Positions 43,325 through 51,690 of a stretch of 64,000 bases of DNA are shown here, one piece after another. This stretch comes from Lentisphaerae bacterium GWF2_57_35. Lineage in GTDB: Bacteria; Verrucomicrobiota; Kiritimatiellia; CAIQIC01; GWF2-57-35. Each line of letters begins with the position of its first letter. Position 1 is the stretch's first letter. The notes beneath the pieces were generated by a model. It was not told the DNA's origin and made no database searches. It saw nothing but the letters and a program-made list of their open reading frames with translations. The translations under genes and the position numbers were made by a program. The DNA lies in NCBI GenBank assembly GCA_001804865.1, contig MHBK01000006.1:1-64000 (forward strand), written 5' to 3'.

Positions 43325-44566
43325 CTATTCCGCGGTCTTCGTGGGATCCATCAACCGGCCGACAAAGAGGATGCTTCCGGTTTGCTTTTCCTGGATCAGA
43401 AAGAGAAAAGGATGATCGGCTCGAAAGACCGGCAATTGAATAGGCCTGGCGGTGCATTTGCTCATGACCACCGCGGTGGCCGCGGCCGCCTCCGTGCCTT
43501 CCTCGGTCACATCCACAAACGCCTTGTGAAGCACTGCCCCGATGTACAGCCCATGAGGCTGTCCATCCATGCCTGAAAAATCGGCTTGGGCTTCGCTGAA
43601 GGCATCGTTCATGCCCATGAACGCAAGCGTCTTGTCCAGTCGGAACAGGGAGGTCATCTTGAATCTGGGCAGGGATACGATCACGTCCTGCTCGGCAAGC
43701 GAGTTCTGCCAACGAGCGAAATTTTCAACCGTCAGCTCGCGTTCCAGACTCCGAATGCCCTCCGTTTCTTTGGGCAAGAGGACGATCATGGCCATTCCAT
43801 GTCCGACATAAGGCAGCTCCAGCAGGTCGAACGAAGGTTGATTGGCATAGCGGCAGGTGACTTTCTGAGCCATCATCGGCACTTGCACCGCTCTCTCGGC
43901 GGTTACATAAAAAGCAGCGTCCCTCGTGTCGGCCGCCTTGAAGGGGTTCTGCCAGGTCCCCTTGAAGTAGATCGCATTCACCAGCACCAGACGAGTCAGC
44001 GCGTCCAGAATGCCGGACGGAATGAGATCCGTTATGCGGTCCTGCGTTTTGTTGGACACCCATTCATTGATTTGGGTGCGCGCCTCTTCCGCCGCCTGCT
44101 TGTAATCCACGGCGGCAATCGAGACTCCGTAGTATTTTTTTGCGAGAGACAGGTAATCGTCCAGAAACGGGCAGCCTTTTTGCGGCCACAGGGAATTCGC
44201 GACGCTCAAGCGGATATCGCCGGATTTGCGCGCTTTCTGCAGCCGCGCGCCCAATGCTTCAAAGGCCGGATGCAGAGCGTCCGGGGTTAGGCTGAATCGA
44301 AGCGTGGCGGCCATTTCCTTTTCGGTGTTGCCGCGGGCTCCGGCGCAGGTCATGGCCAGGGCGCTTGAAATGCTGTAAGGCGAGAAGAATAAGTTCCCCT
44401 CCGTCTCCGCCAGTCGGCGATACAGGTCAAAGGCGAAAGCCGAGTTGTCTTGAACGAGGGAATCAACTTGTCCACCCGTCGCAGGAGAATGACAACAAAA
44501 GGCCAGAGGGAGAATCAAAACGCATAACAGCAACAAGGCGCATCTGCATTTCACGGTGTTCTCCAT
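43325..44566 (-). CDS. Secreted serpin (serine/cysteine protease inhibitor)
   Basis: The protein has 413 aa from the ATG at 44566. A lipoprotein-like signal (ALLLLCVLILPLAFCC) exports it. The serpin fold is clear: NLFFSPYSISSALAMTCAGARGNTEKEM, VLVNAIYFKGTWQNPF, LPRFKMTS and the late DHPFLFLIQEKQTGSILFVGRL. The reactive-loop hinge EEGTEAAAAT (about 352-361) is the inhibitory type, so it should inhibit rather than be a structural serpin. Counting from the hinge puts P2-P1 at Lys-Cys (VVMSKC-T), an unusual target residue. Bacterial serpins are sporadic and often acquired laterally. Confidence 0.93.
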   Translation of the reverse strand: MENTVKCRCALLLLCVLILPLAFCCHSPATGGQVDSLVQDNSAFAFDLYRRLAETEGNLFFSPYSISSALAMTCAGARGNTEKEMAATLRFSLTPDALHPAFEALGARLQKARKSGDIRLSVANSLWPQKGCPFLDDYLSLAKKYYGVSIAAVDYKQAAEEARTQINEWVSNKTQDRITDLIPSGILDALTRLVLVNAIYFKGTWQNPFKAADTRDAAFYVTAERAVQVPMMAQKVTCRYANQPSFDLLELPYVGHGMAMIVLLPKETEGIRSLERELTVENFARWQNSLAEQDVIVSLPRFKMTSLFRLDKTLAFMGMNDAFSEAQADFSGMDGQPHGLYIGAVLHKAFVDVTEEGTEAAAATAVVMSKCTARPIQLPVFRADHPFLFLIQEKQTGSILFVGRLMDPTKTAE

Positions 44567-44691
44567 TCTTTTGTACCGCCCTCGATTAACAGGCCGTTGA
44601 GGATCGTCCTTCATTCGGTTATCGTACTCCAGATCGAAAAGTTGTGAAAGCTAAGCATCTACGCAAAAATTTCCTGACAAATCTGCGGGGG

Positions 44692-44759
44692 AGCCCGTCT
44701 TCGCCCGCCTGCGCATCGCTACGCGAAGCGTTGCGGGCAGGGAGAAGCCGGGCCACCTT
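44692..44759. repeat. Interrupted inverted copy of the family F element, right of the serpin gene
   Basis: AGCCCGTCTTC (44692-44702) and GGAGAAGCCGGGCCACCTT (44741-44759) are together the exact reverse complement of 43286-43315. They are separated here by 38 bp (44703-44740) that form their own dyad (GCCCGC ... GCGGGC) around GCTACGCGAAGC. The element is therefore present in an interrupted form. Confidence 0.88.
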
Positions 44760-44819
44760 CAAGCTCAGACCAGCCTATAGCTTAGTTCGACATTGACGAG
44801 GTCCTCTCCAGGCATAATC

Positions 44820-45824
44820 ATGGGCAAAAAGAAATACGTGAAGAAATCCATGAACAACACCCTTGTCTGGATACCCCAGGGAGATCGAGCCAATCCGTCC
44901 TCGCGCCTGCGTGTTTTCGAAGTGGCCGATGCCTTGGCAAAGAAGTACTCCGTCTTGAATGTCTTTCCGCCAGCCCAAATCACTGCGCCGCCGGAAGCGC
45001 TGGTGGTCCAAAAGGTCTGCACTCAGGAGGCCATTTCGCTGGTTCGTCAATTCAAGACCTCGCAATGCAAATGCTTTTATGATTTGTGCGACCCGATATG
45101 GATGCAGGACGACGTGAATCGTCAGCGGGGTTGGGATGTGGATGGGATGATCCGCGCGGTGCATGAAGTCATCGTACCCACCGCCGGCATGCAGCAGGCG
45201 GTCGCCCGAAAGTATCCCCAGGTCCAAGTCCGAATGATTCCCGACGCGGTAGATTTGAACGATCCGGCTCTAGCGTCAGTCAAGGCGCATTCCAAGAAGG
45301 ACTTTTTGCGAATCGGCTGGATCGGCACGGCGTTGAACATGGAGCATCTGCCGATTATCTTGGGTCCATTGCAAAAACTGAATCGGACCCAGCCGCTGAT
45401 CTTGCGGCTCGTGACGGCAAGCTACCAGAAAATGATCCCCGCTTTGCCGGGAATTCCGGTCGAGTTCTTTCCCTGGTCGCTGGAAAATTATGCCCGCGAC
45501 TTGCTGGAATGCGATGTCATCTTGATTCCCATGCCGGTCAACGAATGGACCGCCGCCAAAAGCGCCAATCGATTGCAGTTGTGTTGGGCGCTGGGCTTGC
45601 CGGCGATTTTCAGTCCGCTACCGTCTTACATGGAAATGGCGGACGCTCATCGGGATCTTGCGTTCGTCGCAACGAGCGATGAGGAATGGCTGGGACAACT
45701 GATCAAGCTGATGGATCCGGACTTGCGAAATCACATCGGGCATCAGGCCCGCGAAGTCGTTGCCCGGGAGTACAGCCTGGAGGGGCGGCTTCCTTTGTGG
45801 GCAGATGCCCTTTTGTCGAAATGA
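44820..45824 (+). CDS. Glycosyltransferase (GT4-like, GT-B fold)
   Basis: The protein has 334 aa from the ATG at 44820 (ATG at 44850 also possible; both lack a strong ribosome-binding site). The N-terminal half has nucleotide-sugar-transferase order: LVWIPQGDRANPSSRLRVFEVADALAKKY, FYDLCDPIWM and IRAVHEVIVPTAGMQQAVARKYPQVQVRMIPDAVDL. The C-terminal half (LRIGWIGTALNMEHLPIILGPLQKL onward, PWSLENYARDLLECDVILIPMP) is a GT-B C-domain. A usual acidic EX7E motif is not obvious. Acceptor unknown; surface polysaccharide is likely. It is monocistronic in appearance. Confidence 0.8.
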   Translation: MGKKKYVKKSMNNTLVWIPQGDRANPSSRLRVFEVADALAKKYSVLNVFPPAQITAPPEALVVQKVCTQEAISLVRQFKTSQCKCFYDLCDPIWMQDDVNRQRGWDVDGMIRAVHEVIVPTAGMQQAVARKYPQVQVRMIPDAVDLNDPALASVKAHSKKDFLRIGWIGTALNMEHLPIILGPLQKLNRTQPLILRLVTASYQKMIPALPGIPVEFFPWSLENYARDLLECDVILIPMPVNEWTAAKSANRLQLCWALGLPAIFSPLPSYMEMADAHRDLAFVATSDEEWLGQLIKLMDPDLRNHIGHQAREVVAREYSLEGRLPLWADALLSK

Positions 45825-45876
45825 TGCATATTTATGACAGCTCGACTTTAGGCGGCGATTTCAATAAAAGGCTGTC

Positions 45877-46503
45877 ATGACATGGGGCGAATACAGCATT
45901 TTGGCGTTCAGCTCGCTGTTCGTGATCGTTGACTCGATCGGGACGGTGCCGGCGTTTTTGGCCATGACGCAACATAACACGCCGGAGGAGCGGAGCCGCA
46001 TGGCCCGACTGGCGTGCCTGCTGGCGACCGGGGTTTTGGTTTTCTTTGCCCTGACCGGGATGTGGATATTCCGAATCATGGGCATCACGCTGCCCGCCTT
46101 CCAAATGGCCGGAAGCTTAGTGCTGTTTATGATTGCCTACGACATGCTGCGCGCGCGGCGCTCGGCCGTCAAGGAAACCGCCGCCGAAACGGAAGAGGGC
46201 ATGAGTAAGGAAGATATCGCCATCACCCCGCTTGGCATACCCATGCTGGCCGGCCCCGGCGCGATCACCACGACCATCCTGCTGCAGAGCAAGGCGCAGA
46301 ACCTCATGCAGATCCTGACGCTCTATGCGTGCATTCTTGCCGTAGGCCTGATCAGCTATGGCATTTTGCACGTGGCGGCCAGAGGCGCCCGCTTGATGAC
46401 CCCTACGGCCATGAAAATCACCACCCGGCTGATGGGACTTTTGTTAGCCTCGGTCGCCGCTCAATTCCTGCTGAACGCGCTCAAAGAGATCAAGAGTATG
46501 TAA
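45877..46503 (+). CDS. marC: MarC-family integral membrane protein
   Basis: The protein has 208 aa with six predicted helices. MarC signatures: LFVIVDSIGTVPAFLAMTQ, MARLACLLATGVLVFFALTG, FQMAGSLVLFMIAYDMLRA, and the SKEDIAITPLGIPMLAGPGAITTTILL segment. The molecular function of the family is not established. It follows the glycosyltransferase by 52 bp and ends at a bidirectional-looking terminator. Confidence 0.9.
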   Translation: MTWGEYSILAFSSLFVIVDSIGTVPAFLAMTQHNTPEERSRMARLACLLATGVLVFFALTGMWIFRIMGITLPAFQMAGSLVLFMIAYDMLRARRSAVKETAAETEEGMSKEDIAITPLGIPMLAGPGAITTTILLQSKAQNLMQILTLYACILAVGLISYGILHVAARGARLMTPTAMKITTRLMGLLLASVAAQFLLNALKEIKSM

Positions 46504-46506
46504 GGA

Positions 46507-46540
46507 GGGTGCGGCTCCTGCAAGGAGACCGCACCCTTTC
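46507..46540. terminator. Terminator between convergent marC and GH94 genes
   Basis: GGGTGCGG (46507-46514) and CCGCACCC (46529-46536) form an 8-bp stem enclosing a second small stem (CTCC/GGAG), followed by TTTC on the plus strand. It lies between the stops of two convergent genes. Confidence 0.75.
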
Positions 46541-46547
46541 ACGGATT

Positions 46548-49529
46548 TTATACGAAACGAACGGTGACCTGCGCTTCCGCTCCCTTGCCGGTTTGCGGCA
46601 ACTCGGCGCCGGTCGCTTGGCCGTTCAACATGACGTACGGGGCCTTGGCGACGCTTCGGACAAAGCGTTTCGGCTTTTCGATGCGAATGCAATACTGCCC
46701 GGCCGGCACCTGGAGGCGCACGGTGGATTTTTTCCAATCCGCAGGCAGAATCGGGTCCACGGTCACTTTGCCTTCCTTGAAAAGGACGCCCAGCATGCTC
46801 AAGTAGGTCATCCACATCCAAGGCGCCGTTCCGCTCAGCAAGGGGCCAATGTGTTCCTCGGTCGCGGGGTTGGTATACTGCGTGCAGAAACGCGGATTGC
46901 CGGCCAGGCGATACGGATCTTCAAAGGTCTTGAACGGAGCGGTCACTTGAAGAACTTTCCAGCCCATGTCCGCCAGTTTCGACGCAAGCGTCGAATCGCT
47001 GACCGTCCGCGCGGCCTGCATGAGCGCGCTGGCCGCCATCATGGTCGCGTGCTTGAACACCGCGCCGTTTTCCCGGTCGCCGTAGAGATAATCGCCGGAA
47101 CCGCAATGGGGCATAATCAAATTGTACTTCGTCGGCGAGGCCAATCGCAGCCCATAGGGAGTCAGCAAAATCTTCTCGATACGGTCGAACATGATGCGAA
47201 TCTGTTCCTCGGTAGCCACGCCGCTGAGCACGGCCCACGAGAAGCTGTTCAGGAAATAGGAGCCCGGCAGATTCGGGTCCGCCGACAGATTATCCCCCTG
47301 CCCGCCCAGATACGACGTGCTGGCCGCATTCGGACGATTCAGAAACGCGCGGGCAAAGAAATCGCCCTTCCAGGCTTTTTGCAAGCGCTCGTGCAGGATC
47401 TTACCGAATTCGGTCCACTCGGTTTCCCGATCCGTACGGCCTTTCATGTGAGCAAACCGCACCATGTACGCCCGGGCGATTTCCAGCAGGAAACCGTTCA
47501 TGACGCTTTCGGAGAGGTCGGAAATAAACGCATCGCCATCCTTGATCTTGCCTTCGGCGATTTGTTGCTTGTAGAGTTTTTCCTTCTCGGGGCCATGAAT
47601 GCCTTCGCCGTCCAGATTGAGCGTATCGTTCCAATCGGCATGATCGATCAACGGCATGCCGTTCTTTCCGATCGATACGCGTCCGCTGTAGTGCAGGATG
47701 GCTTGGAGCGTCTCGAAGAGAGGCCTCGTCTGGCCGTCTTCACCGGCCACCGGCCACTCGCGGTCGAGAACGGAGAAATCTCCCGTCAAATCGATATAGC
47801 GCCCCACGGCCTGAAAGAGCCATAGCGCATCGTCGGAATAGCGGCCCGCTTCAAAGCCGGCCCAATAGAATTGATGGTTGGCATATCCGAAGCGGTGAAC
47901 ATGCCCGGCCCACAGGCCAATCAAATCCCGAATGTGATCCTGACGACCCGCCGCCACTTCGAACGGCAGGGCCGCAAAAAGGTCCTGAATTTCCCGGAAT
48001 CCGATTTTGCGAAAGCCCTTTTGCGTCAGGGCAAACGAACGGCTGGCATAGGTCTGGTAACGGATTTGGAACGGCAGATGCACGTTGACCAAGCGGTTGA
48101 CATTCTGGTCGGGCGTCTCCACCTGGACGGCGCTGCAATAGCTGTCCTGGAAGCTTTGAACTTTCTGAAGGGCGTTGCGGCCCCACTCGCGATTCAACGC
48201 CAGGGAAGTCATCCCGCTCATGCGCTCGGCCAGATAGTCCTGCGTAATGGCCTGCCCTTCGTGACGCGAAACGGAGCCGTTAAACGAATGGCACTCCACC
48301 ATTTCGCCCGGTTCGATGACGCACGGCAATGCCAAGGCAAAAAAGGCCGGACCTTTCTTGGCATAAACGTTATCGAGGCAAAGCACGTTCTGCGGACGTT
48401 CCAGCGTGCCGTTGCCGACAAACTTCCGATAGTCGAGGCAGAAAGCTTTGGGACCCACGGCTGTCCCATCAGGACGATAAACAAGGCTGAGATTGAACGG
48501 GTAATCTTCCTGGCACCAGCCCTGCGAATAGCGGGGACAGACCACGAGAGGCGCGGAACGATCCGACGTCTGGAAAACCCGCGGCTCGATGGTTACGCAC
48601 GTATAAATCACGTCGACCACCAAGGCATCCGGGAAGGGACAACCGAACATCCCCGTGGCTACAAGCTGAAGATCGCGCTTCTTGTCGCCGGTATTGGAGA
48701 GCGTGATAATCTGAGCTTCGACCGCCAGCGGCAAGCCCGGCTCGGCGGGAACGATGAAAATGGTTCGCTCGATCTTCAAGCCATCGGGCAACTGATAACT
48801 GATCACCGTATGATTGGCCGAATGACGGGTGGTTACTTTTGCCTTGGGATCCGGCATGGCGGAATAGAAAATCTGCCGACCGTCTTCGATCAGGTAAAAT
48901 TGCCTATTGGCCGGGAAGCCGTTTTCTTCCGGCACAACGTCCCAGCGGGTGGCCAGGATTTGTTTGTCTGCATGCGAACGACTGCTTCCGCGGCCCCATT
49001 CGTCGACCAAGGCCTTCGGCGTGGTCATCAACGGACTGGAGAAACCAGCGCGATCGCCGATCAACAGATTGGCTCGAAAATGGGTTCCCGGGGCGGGCGT
49101 ACGAGGATCGAAGGCATGGTCCCCGTTATCAAGAAGCGTCCCTTCCCAATGCTGGGCTTGACGCATTGTGCGGGCCAGGAGCGTCTGAATCTTTTCGGGG
49201 ATGGAGACTTCTTCAACGACCGAGCCTAATCGCTTATGAAAGCGAACCTGTTTTTGATCGCCTTGGATCAGGCCATCGGCTTCATCGCCGAGCGTTTCCC
49301 GAAAAAATCGATACAACGTGGGATCGTTCAGCAAAGCCCGGACGACCGGACGGCGAGGCTCAGGACCCGAACAGCCCAACACCTGTCGGCCATCGGCCGC
49401 CAGGAAGAGCGCGTCCACCCCTTGAGGGGATGAACAAAGTTGAGCAAATCTTTCGACACAAACGGCAGAGGTATCCGCCGAACCCGAACGTAAAGTTTTT
49501 GAATTAAATTGAATGGTTTTCATGGGCAT
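46548..49529 (-). CDS. GH94-type glycoside phosphorylase (cellobiose phosphorylase superfamily)
   Basis: The protein is about 990 aa; the ATG at 49529, 49523 or 49553 could be the start, and none has a ribosome-binding site. N-terminal beta-sandwich (NRQFYLIEDGRQIFYS, EVQIITLSNTGDKKRDLQL), linker, (alpha/alpha)6 barrel with HADWNDTLNLDGEG carrying the candidate general-acid Asp, and a C-terminal two-layer jelly roll (PYGLRLASP, APWMWMTYLSMLGVLFKEG). Such enzymes phosphorolyse beta-glucosides (cellobiose, chitobiose, laminaribiose, beta-1,2-glucans) to a sugar phosphate; the linkage cannot be read from sequence. Its upstream region carries a LacI-like operator. Confidence 0.82.
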   Translation of the reverse strand: MPMKTIQFNSKTLRSGSADTSAVCVERFAQLCSSPQGVDALFLAADGRQVLGCSGPEPRRPVVRALLNDPTLYRFFRETLGDEADGLIQGDQKQVRFHKRLGSVVEEVSIPEKIQTLLARTMRQAQHWEGTLLDNGDHAFDPRTPAPGTHFRANLLIGDRAGFSSPLMTTPKALVDEWGRGSSRSHADKQILATRWDVVPEENGFPANRQFYLIEDGRQIFYSAMPDPKAKVTTRHSANHTVISYQLPDGLKIERTIFIVPAEPGLPLAVEAQIITLSNTGDKKRDLQLVATGMFGCPFPDALVVDVIYTCVTIEPRVFQTSDRSAPLVVCPRYSQGWCQEDYPFNLSLVYRPDGTAVGPKAFCLDYRKFVGNGTLERPQNVLCLDNVYAKKGPAFFALALPCVIEPGEMVECHSFNGSVSRHEGQAITQDYLAERMSGMTSLALNREWGRNALQKVQSFQDSYCSAVQVETPDQNVNRLVNVHLPFQIRYQTYASRSFALTQKGFRKIGFREIQDLFAALPFEVAAGRQDHIRDLIGLWAGHVHRFGYANHQFYWAGFEAGRYSDDALWLFQAVGRYIDLTGDFSVLDREWPVAGEDGQTRPLFETLQAILHYSGRVSIGKNGMPLIDHADWNDTLNLDGEGIHGPEKEKLYKQQIAEGKIKDGDAFISDLSESVMNGFLLEIARAYMVRFAHMKGRTDRETEWTEFGKILHERLQKAWKGDFFARAFLNRPNAASTSYLGGQGDNLSADPNLPGSYFLNSFSWAVLSGVATEEQIRIMFDRIEKILLTPYGLRLASPTKYNLIMPHCGSGDYLYGDRENGAVFKHATMMAASALMQAARTVSDSTLASKLADMGWKVLQVTAPFKTFEDPYRLAGNPRFCTQYTNPATEEHIGPLLSGTAPWMWMTYLSMLGVLFKEGKVTVDPILPADWKKSTVRLQVPAGQYCIRIEKPKRFVRSVAKAPYVMLNGQATGAELPQTGKGAEAQVTVRFV

Positions 49530-49538
49530 ATTAATTAA

Positions 49539-49552
49539 TGGTATCGGTATCA
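49539..49552 (-). promoter_or_regulatory. LacI/GntR-family-like operator at the GH94 start
   Basis: TGGTATCGGTATCA has a central CG and near-symmetric arms (TGATACC / GGTATCA in the best fit with two mismatches), the form typical of LacI-family sites. It overlaps the 5' end of the GH94 gene, consistent with repression. No such regulator is in the window. Confidence 0.4.
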
Positions 49553-49773
49553 TTTGTCAAGGGCTTCTCTGTAAAAAGACGCATAACTTGTCTTATGTTG
49601 TTTCCTTTCAATCATTTATATGCCCATTAACTCATGATGTATAGGGGAAACGACAAGCAACCAATGACCACGCTCTCAAATTTCAGCTATTTTTATCAAA
49701 AATCTATTCGCAACCTATCCAAACAGCCACTTGGAACTTGAGCTGGATTAGGATACAGGTCATGCTTTTACCC

Positions 49774-50322
49774 ATGAAAGCCCTCATGATCTTTCTATTG
49801 TGTTCGAACATGTTGGTTTGGTCTGTTCTGGCTCAAGGCAAGAGTCCCGATTGGAGTTCGAAAAGCAACGTCGTCACAACGGTCGCAACGGATAAGATCC
49901 CCTCTTCGTGGTTTTACAAAGCCAAGGGATATGAAAAGGCTTTGGAACTGCAAAAAGAAACCGGCGCGGACATTTTTATCGTCTTCACACGTGATGTACC
50001 TACCGATCAGAAAGGGCTTTGCGAATGGTTCCAGCAGAAGAGCCTTGAAAACAATAAGGTCAAAAAGTATTTGAAGAATTATCTCCGAGTGGAAATCCCC
50101 CTTCCCGCCAATCCCGACTGCCAAAAATTGGCCGAACAATTCCAAGTGGGAAAATGTCCTGCCGTCTTCATTGTACAGCCTAAGGGTTGGAAACAGTATT
50201 GCAAGGTCTTCTCTTGGGACAACAAGAAGCCCGAGCTGATCGAGCCGGAAGCTCTAATCGATTCATTCCGAACGAGAAGCAGCTCTTGGTATTCCATGCA
50301 GGACAGCGAAAGCAAACAGTGA
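49774..50322 (+). CDS. Secreted thioredoxin-fold protein without a CxxC motif
   Basis: The protein has 182 aa from the ATG at 49774 (ATG at 49762 also in frame). A signal peptide (ALMIFLLCSNMLVWSVLAQG) is followed by a thioredoxin-like fold: DIFIVFTRDVPTDQKGLCEWFQQKSL, then YLRVEIPLPANPDC and FQVGKCPAVFIVQPKGW (the cis-Pro strand). The position of the CxxC instead reads QKGLC, with only a single Cys, so classical disulfide exchange is doubtful. Function unknown. It is followed by a 460-bp gap before the surface-protein genes. Confidence 0.7.
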   Translation: MKALMIFLLCSNMLVWSVLAQGKSPDWSSKSNVVTTVATDKIPSSWFYKAKGYEKALELQKETGADIFIVFTRDVPTDQKGLCEWFQQKSLENNKVKKYLKNYLRVEIPLPANPDCQKLAEQFQVGKCPAVFIVQPKGWKQYCKVFSWDNKKPELIEPEALIDSFRTRSSSWYSMQDSESKQ

Positions 50323-50784
50323 AGGAGACCGCTTGTTGATTCCAACAGGCGTACATCCAAAATCCAGTGATTAGATTGGCGCCGTTTGTCAAAAAACGTG
50401 TTGAGCCTCTTTGCCAATCCATCCCCTCCGTTGTACACGCTAAGAACGTGTTCCAATCATTTACTCATTCATCTCGCCAAGCGAGATAATGGCCACCCGT
50501 TGACATTATCGCGTTATGGATTAGATCTAGTATGTAAAGCATCAAAAGGCGTTCAGATATCGGCATCAAGGAGGTGTTCTTCAGCGGTTCTTTTTGAAAG
50601 CTCAAAAGATAAAGAATTACAGGCAGTTCCGACAGGGAATGAATCGCTAGCGCGGTATTTCTTTATGGAAAAGTCAAAATCATAGGAAGAAACAACTATT
50701 TCGGAACGACGCTACAATTGGCTTCCTTTTTTTTCTGAGCAATGGCGCCAGGAAAAAGATCTCTCGAAGTCAGGAGCTCGAACC
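50323..50784. other. Intergenic region with no confident gene
   Basis: 462 bases. A 99-codon frame from a TTG at 50386 to 50685 has no ribosome-binding site and no recognisable family. A TTGACA at 50500 with TAGATC 16 bases on could be a promoter for the surface-protein operon, giving a leader of about 255 nt. A small hairpin (CGCTTGTTG / CAACAGGCG) lies at about 50332-50352. Nothing else stands out. Confidence 0.45.
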
Positions 50785-51669
50785 ATGACGCACTTTGTGA
50801 GAATAGAGATGCTAAGGGTTAGTATCGGCTGGTTGGCGCTGTATGCGTTATTGGCCGGAGCCCAAGCCGGCGAGCTCTCTTATCCGCTGTACATTGGGAA
50901 CGCTCAGCCGATCCAAGACGAGTTTGGGCGGAATCTGCTGGGCGCCTGCACGACGGCCATAGATCAATGTGATCGGGTGGAAGTGCTCATCAGCACTGAC
51001 GGTCAAATTTATCCACCGGCATCCGACGGGACGCCGGATCCTCGCAATATACTGCTGGAAGACGGCGTAACGGCGATCGGCAATCATACCTCTGCCGAAT
51101 TAACCAACTCCGGACTGTTTGGCTTTTCGATTAAGACGAACAAGCCGCTGCCAGGCACAAAGCTTTTTGTGCGGGCATTTAACGCAAAAGATCGCGGAAC
51201 GGCATCATTTTATGGCGATTCAGCCATCATCAACCTCGGCTTCAATGCCGTGTATATAATCTCCATTACCAACATGATCGCATTGGATTCAAACGATGGC
51301 GACGGCGAAGGCATGAATAACTCTTGGGAGAAGAGTTTGGGAACCGATCCAAATAAAGCAGATACCGATGGCGACGGGCTGAGCGACGATCAGGAACGGC
51401 GAGCGGGCACCGATCCGCTAGATGCCCAATCCTCCTTGGTTATGGCTGAAATTCGCCTTGGGTCGAATAATCGGCCTCTCATCGCTTGGGCTTCAGTTGA
51501 AGGCAAACGGTATCAGTTGGAATATACCGGCACAGATCTACGACTTAATCCCACATACGTCAACGTCAGTCTCGTCATCACGGCGGCCGGCGCAGTCTCT
51601 GAGGTGTCGGTTTCAGAGGAAGTTCTGAATCAAACGGGACAGTATCGGGTCCGATTAGTGGAAAACTAA
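50785..51669 (+). CDS. Secreted protein with thrombospondin type-3-like calcium repeats
   Basis: The protein has 294 aa. AGGAG precedes the ATG; the signal peptide ends AQAGE (about 30). The N-terminal about 135 residues form a beta-rich domain of unknown type (PLYIGNAQPIQDEFGRNL, LFVRAFNAKD). Two TSP3-like Asp-rich calcium loops follow: DSNDGDGEGMNNSWEKSLGT and DPNKADTDGDGLSDDQERRA (about 168-207), then a short beta-domain. Repeats of this kind bind Ca2+ and often mark cell-surface or cellulosome-like proteins. It is 21 bp upstream of the giant gene, likely in one operon. Confidence 0.85.
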   Translation: MTHFVRIEMLRVSIGWLALYALLAGAQAGELSYPLYIGNAQPIQDEFGRNLLGACTTAIDQCDRVEVLISTDGQIYPPASDGTPDPRNILLEDGVTAIGNHTSAELTNSGLFGFSIKTNKPLPGTKLFVRAFNAKDRGTASFYGDSAIINLGFNAVYIISITNMIALDSNDGDGEGMNNSWEKSLGTDPNKADTDGDGLSDDQERRAGTDPLDAQSSLVMAEIRLGSNNRPLIAWASVEGKRYQLEYTGTDLRLNPTYVNVSLVITAAGAVSEVSVSEEVLNQTGQYRVRLVEN

Positions 51670-51690
51670 GCAAGCCGATAGAGGAATCTT

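Noticed and set aside
50386-50685. A 99-codon gene upstream of the surface-protein operon
   Set aside because: TTG start without ribosome-binding site, no family resemblance, atypical composition.
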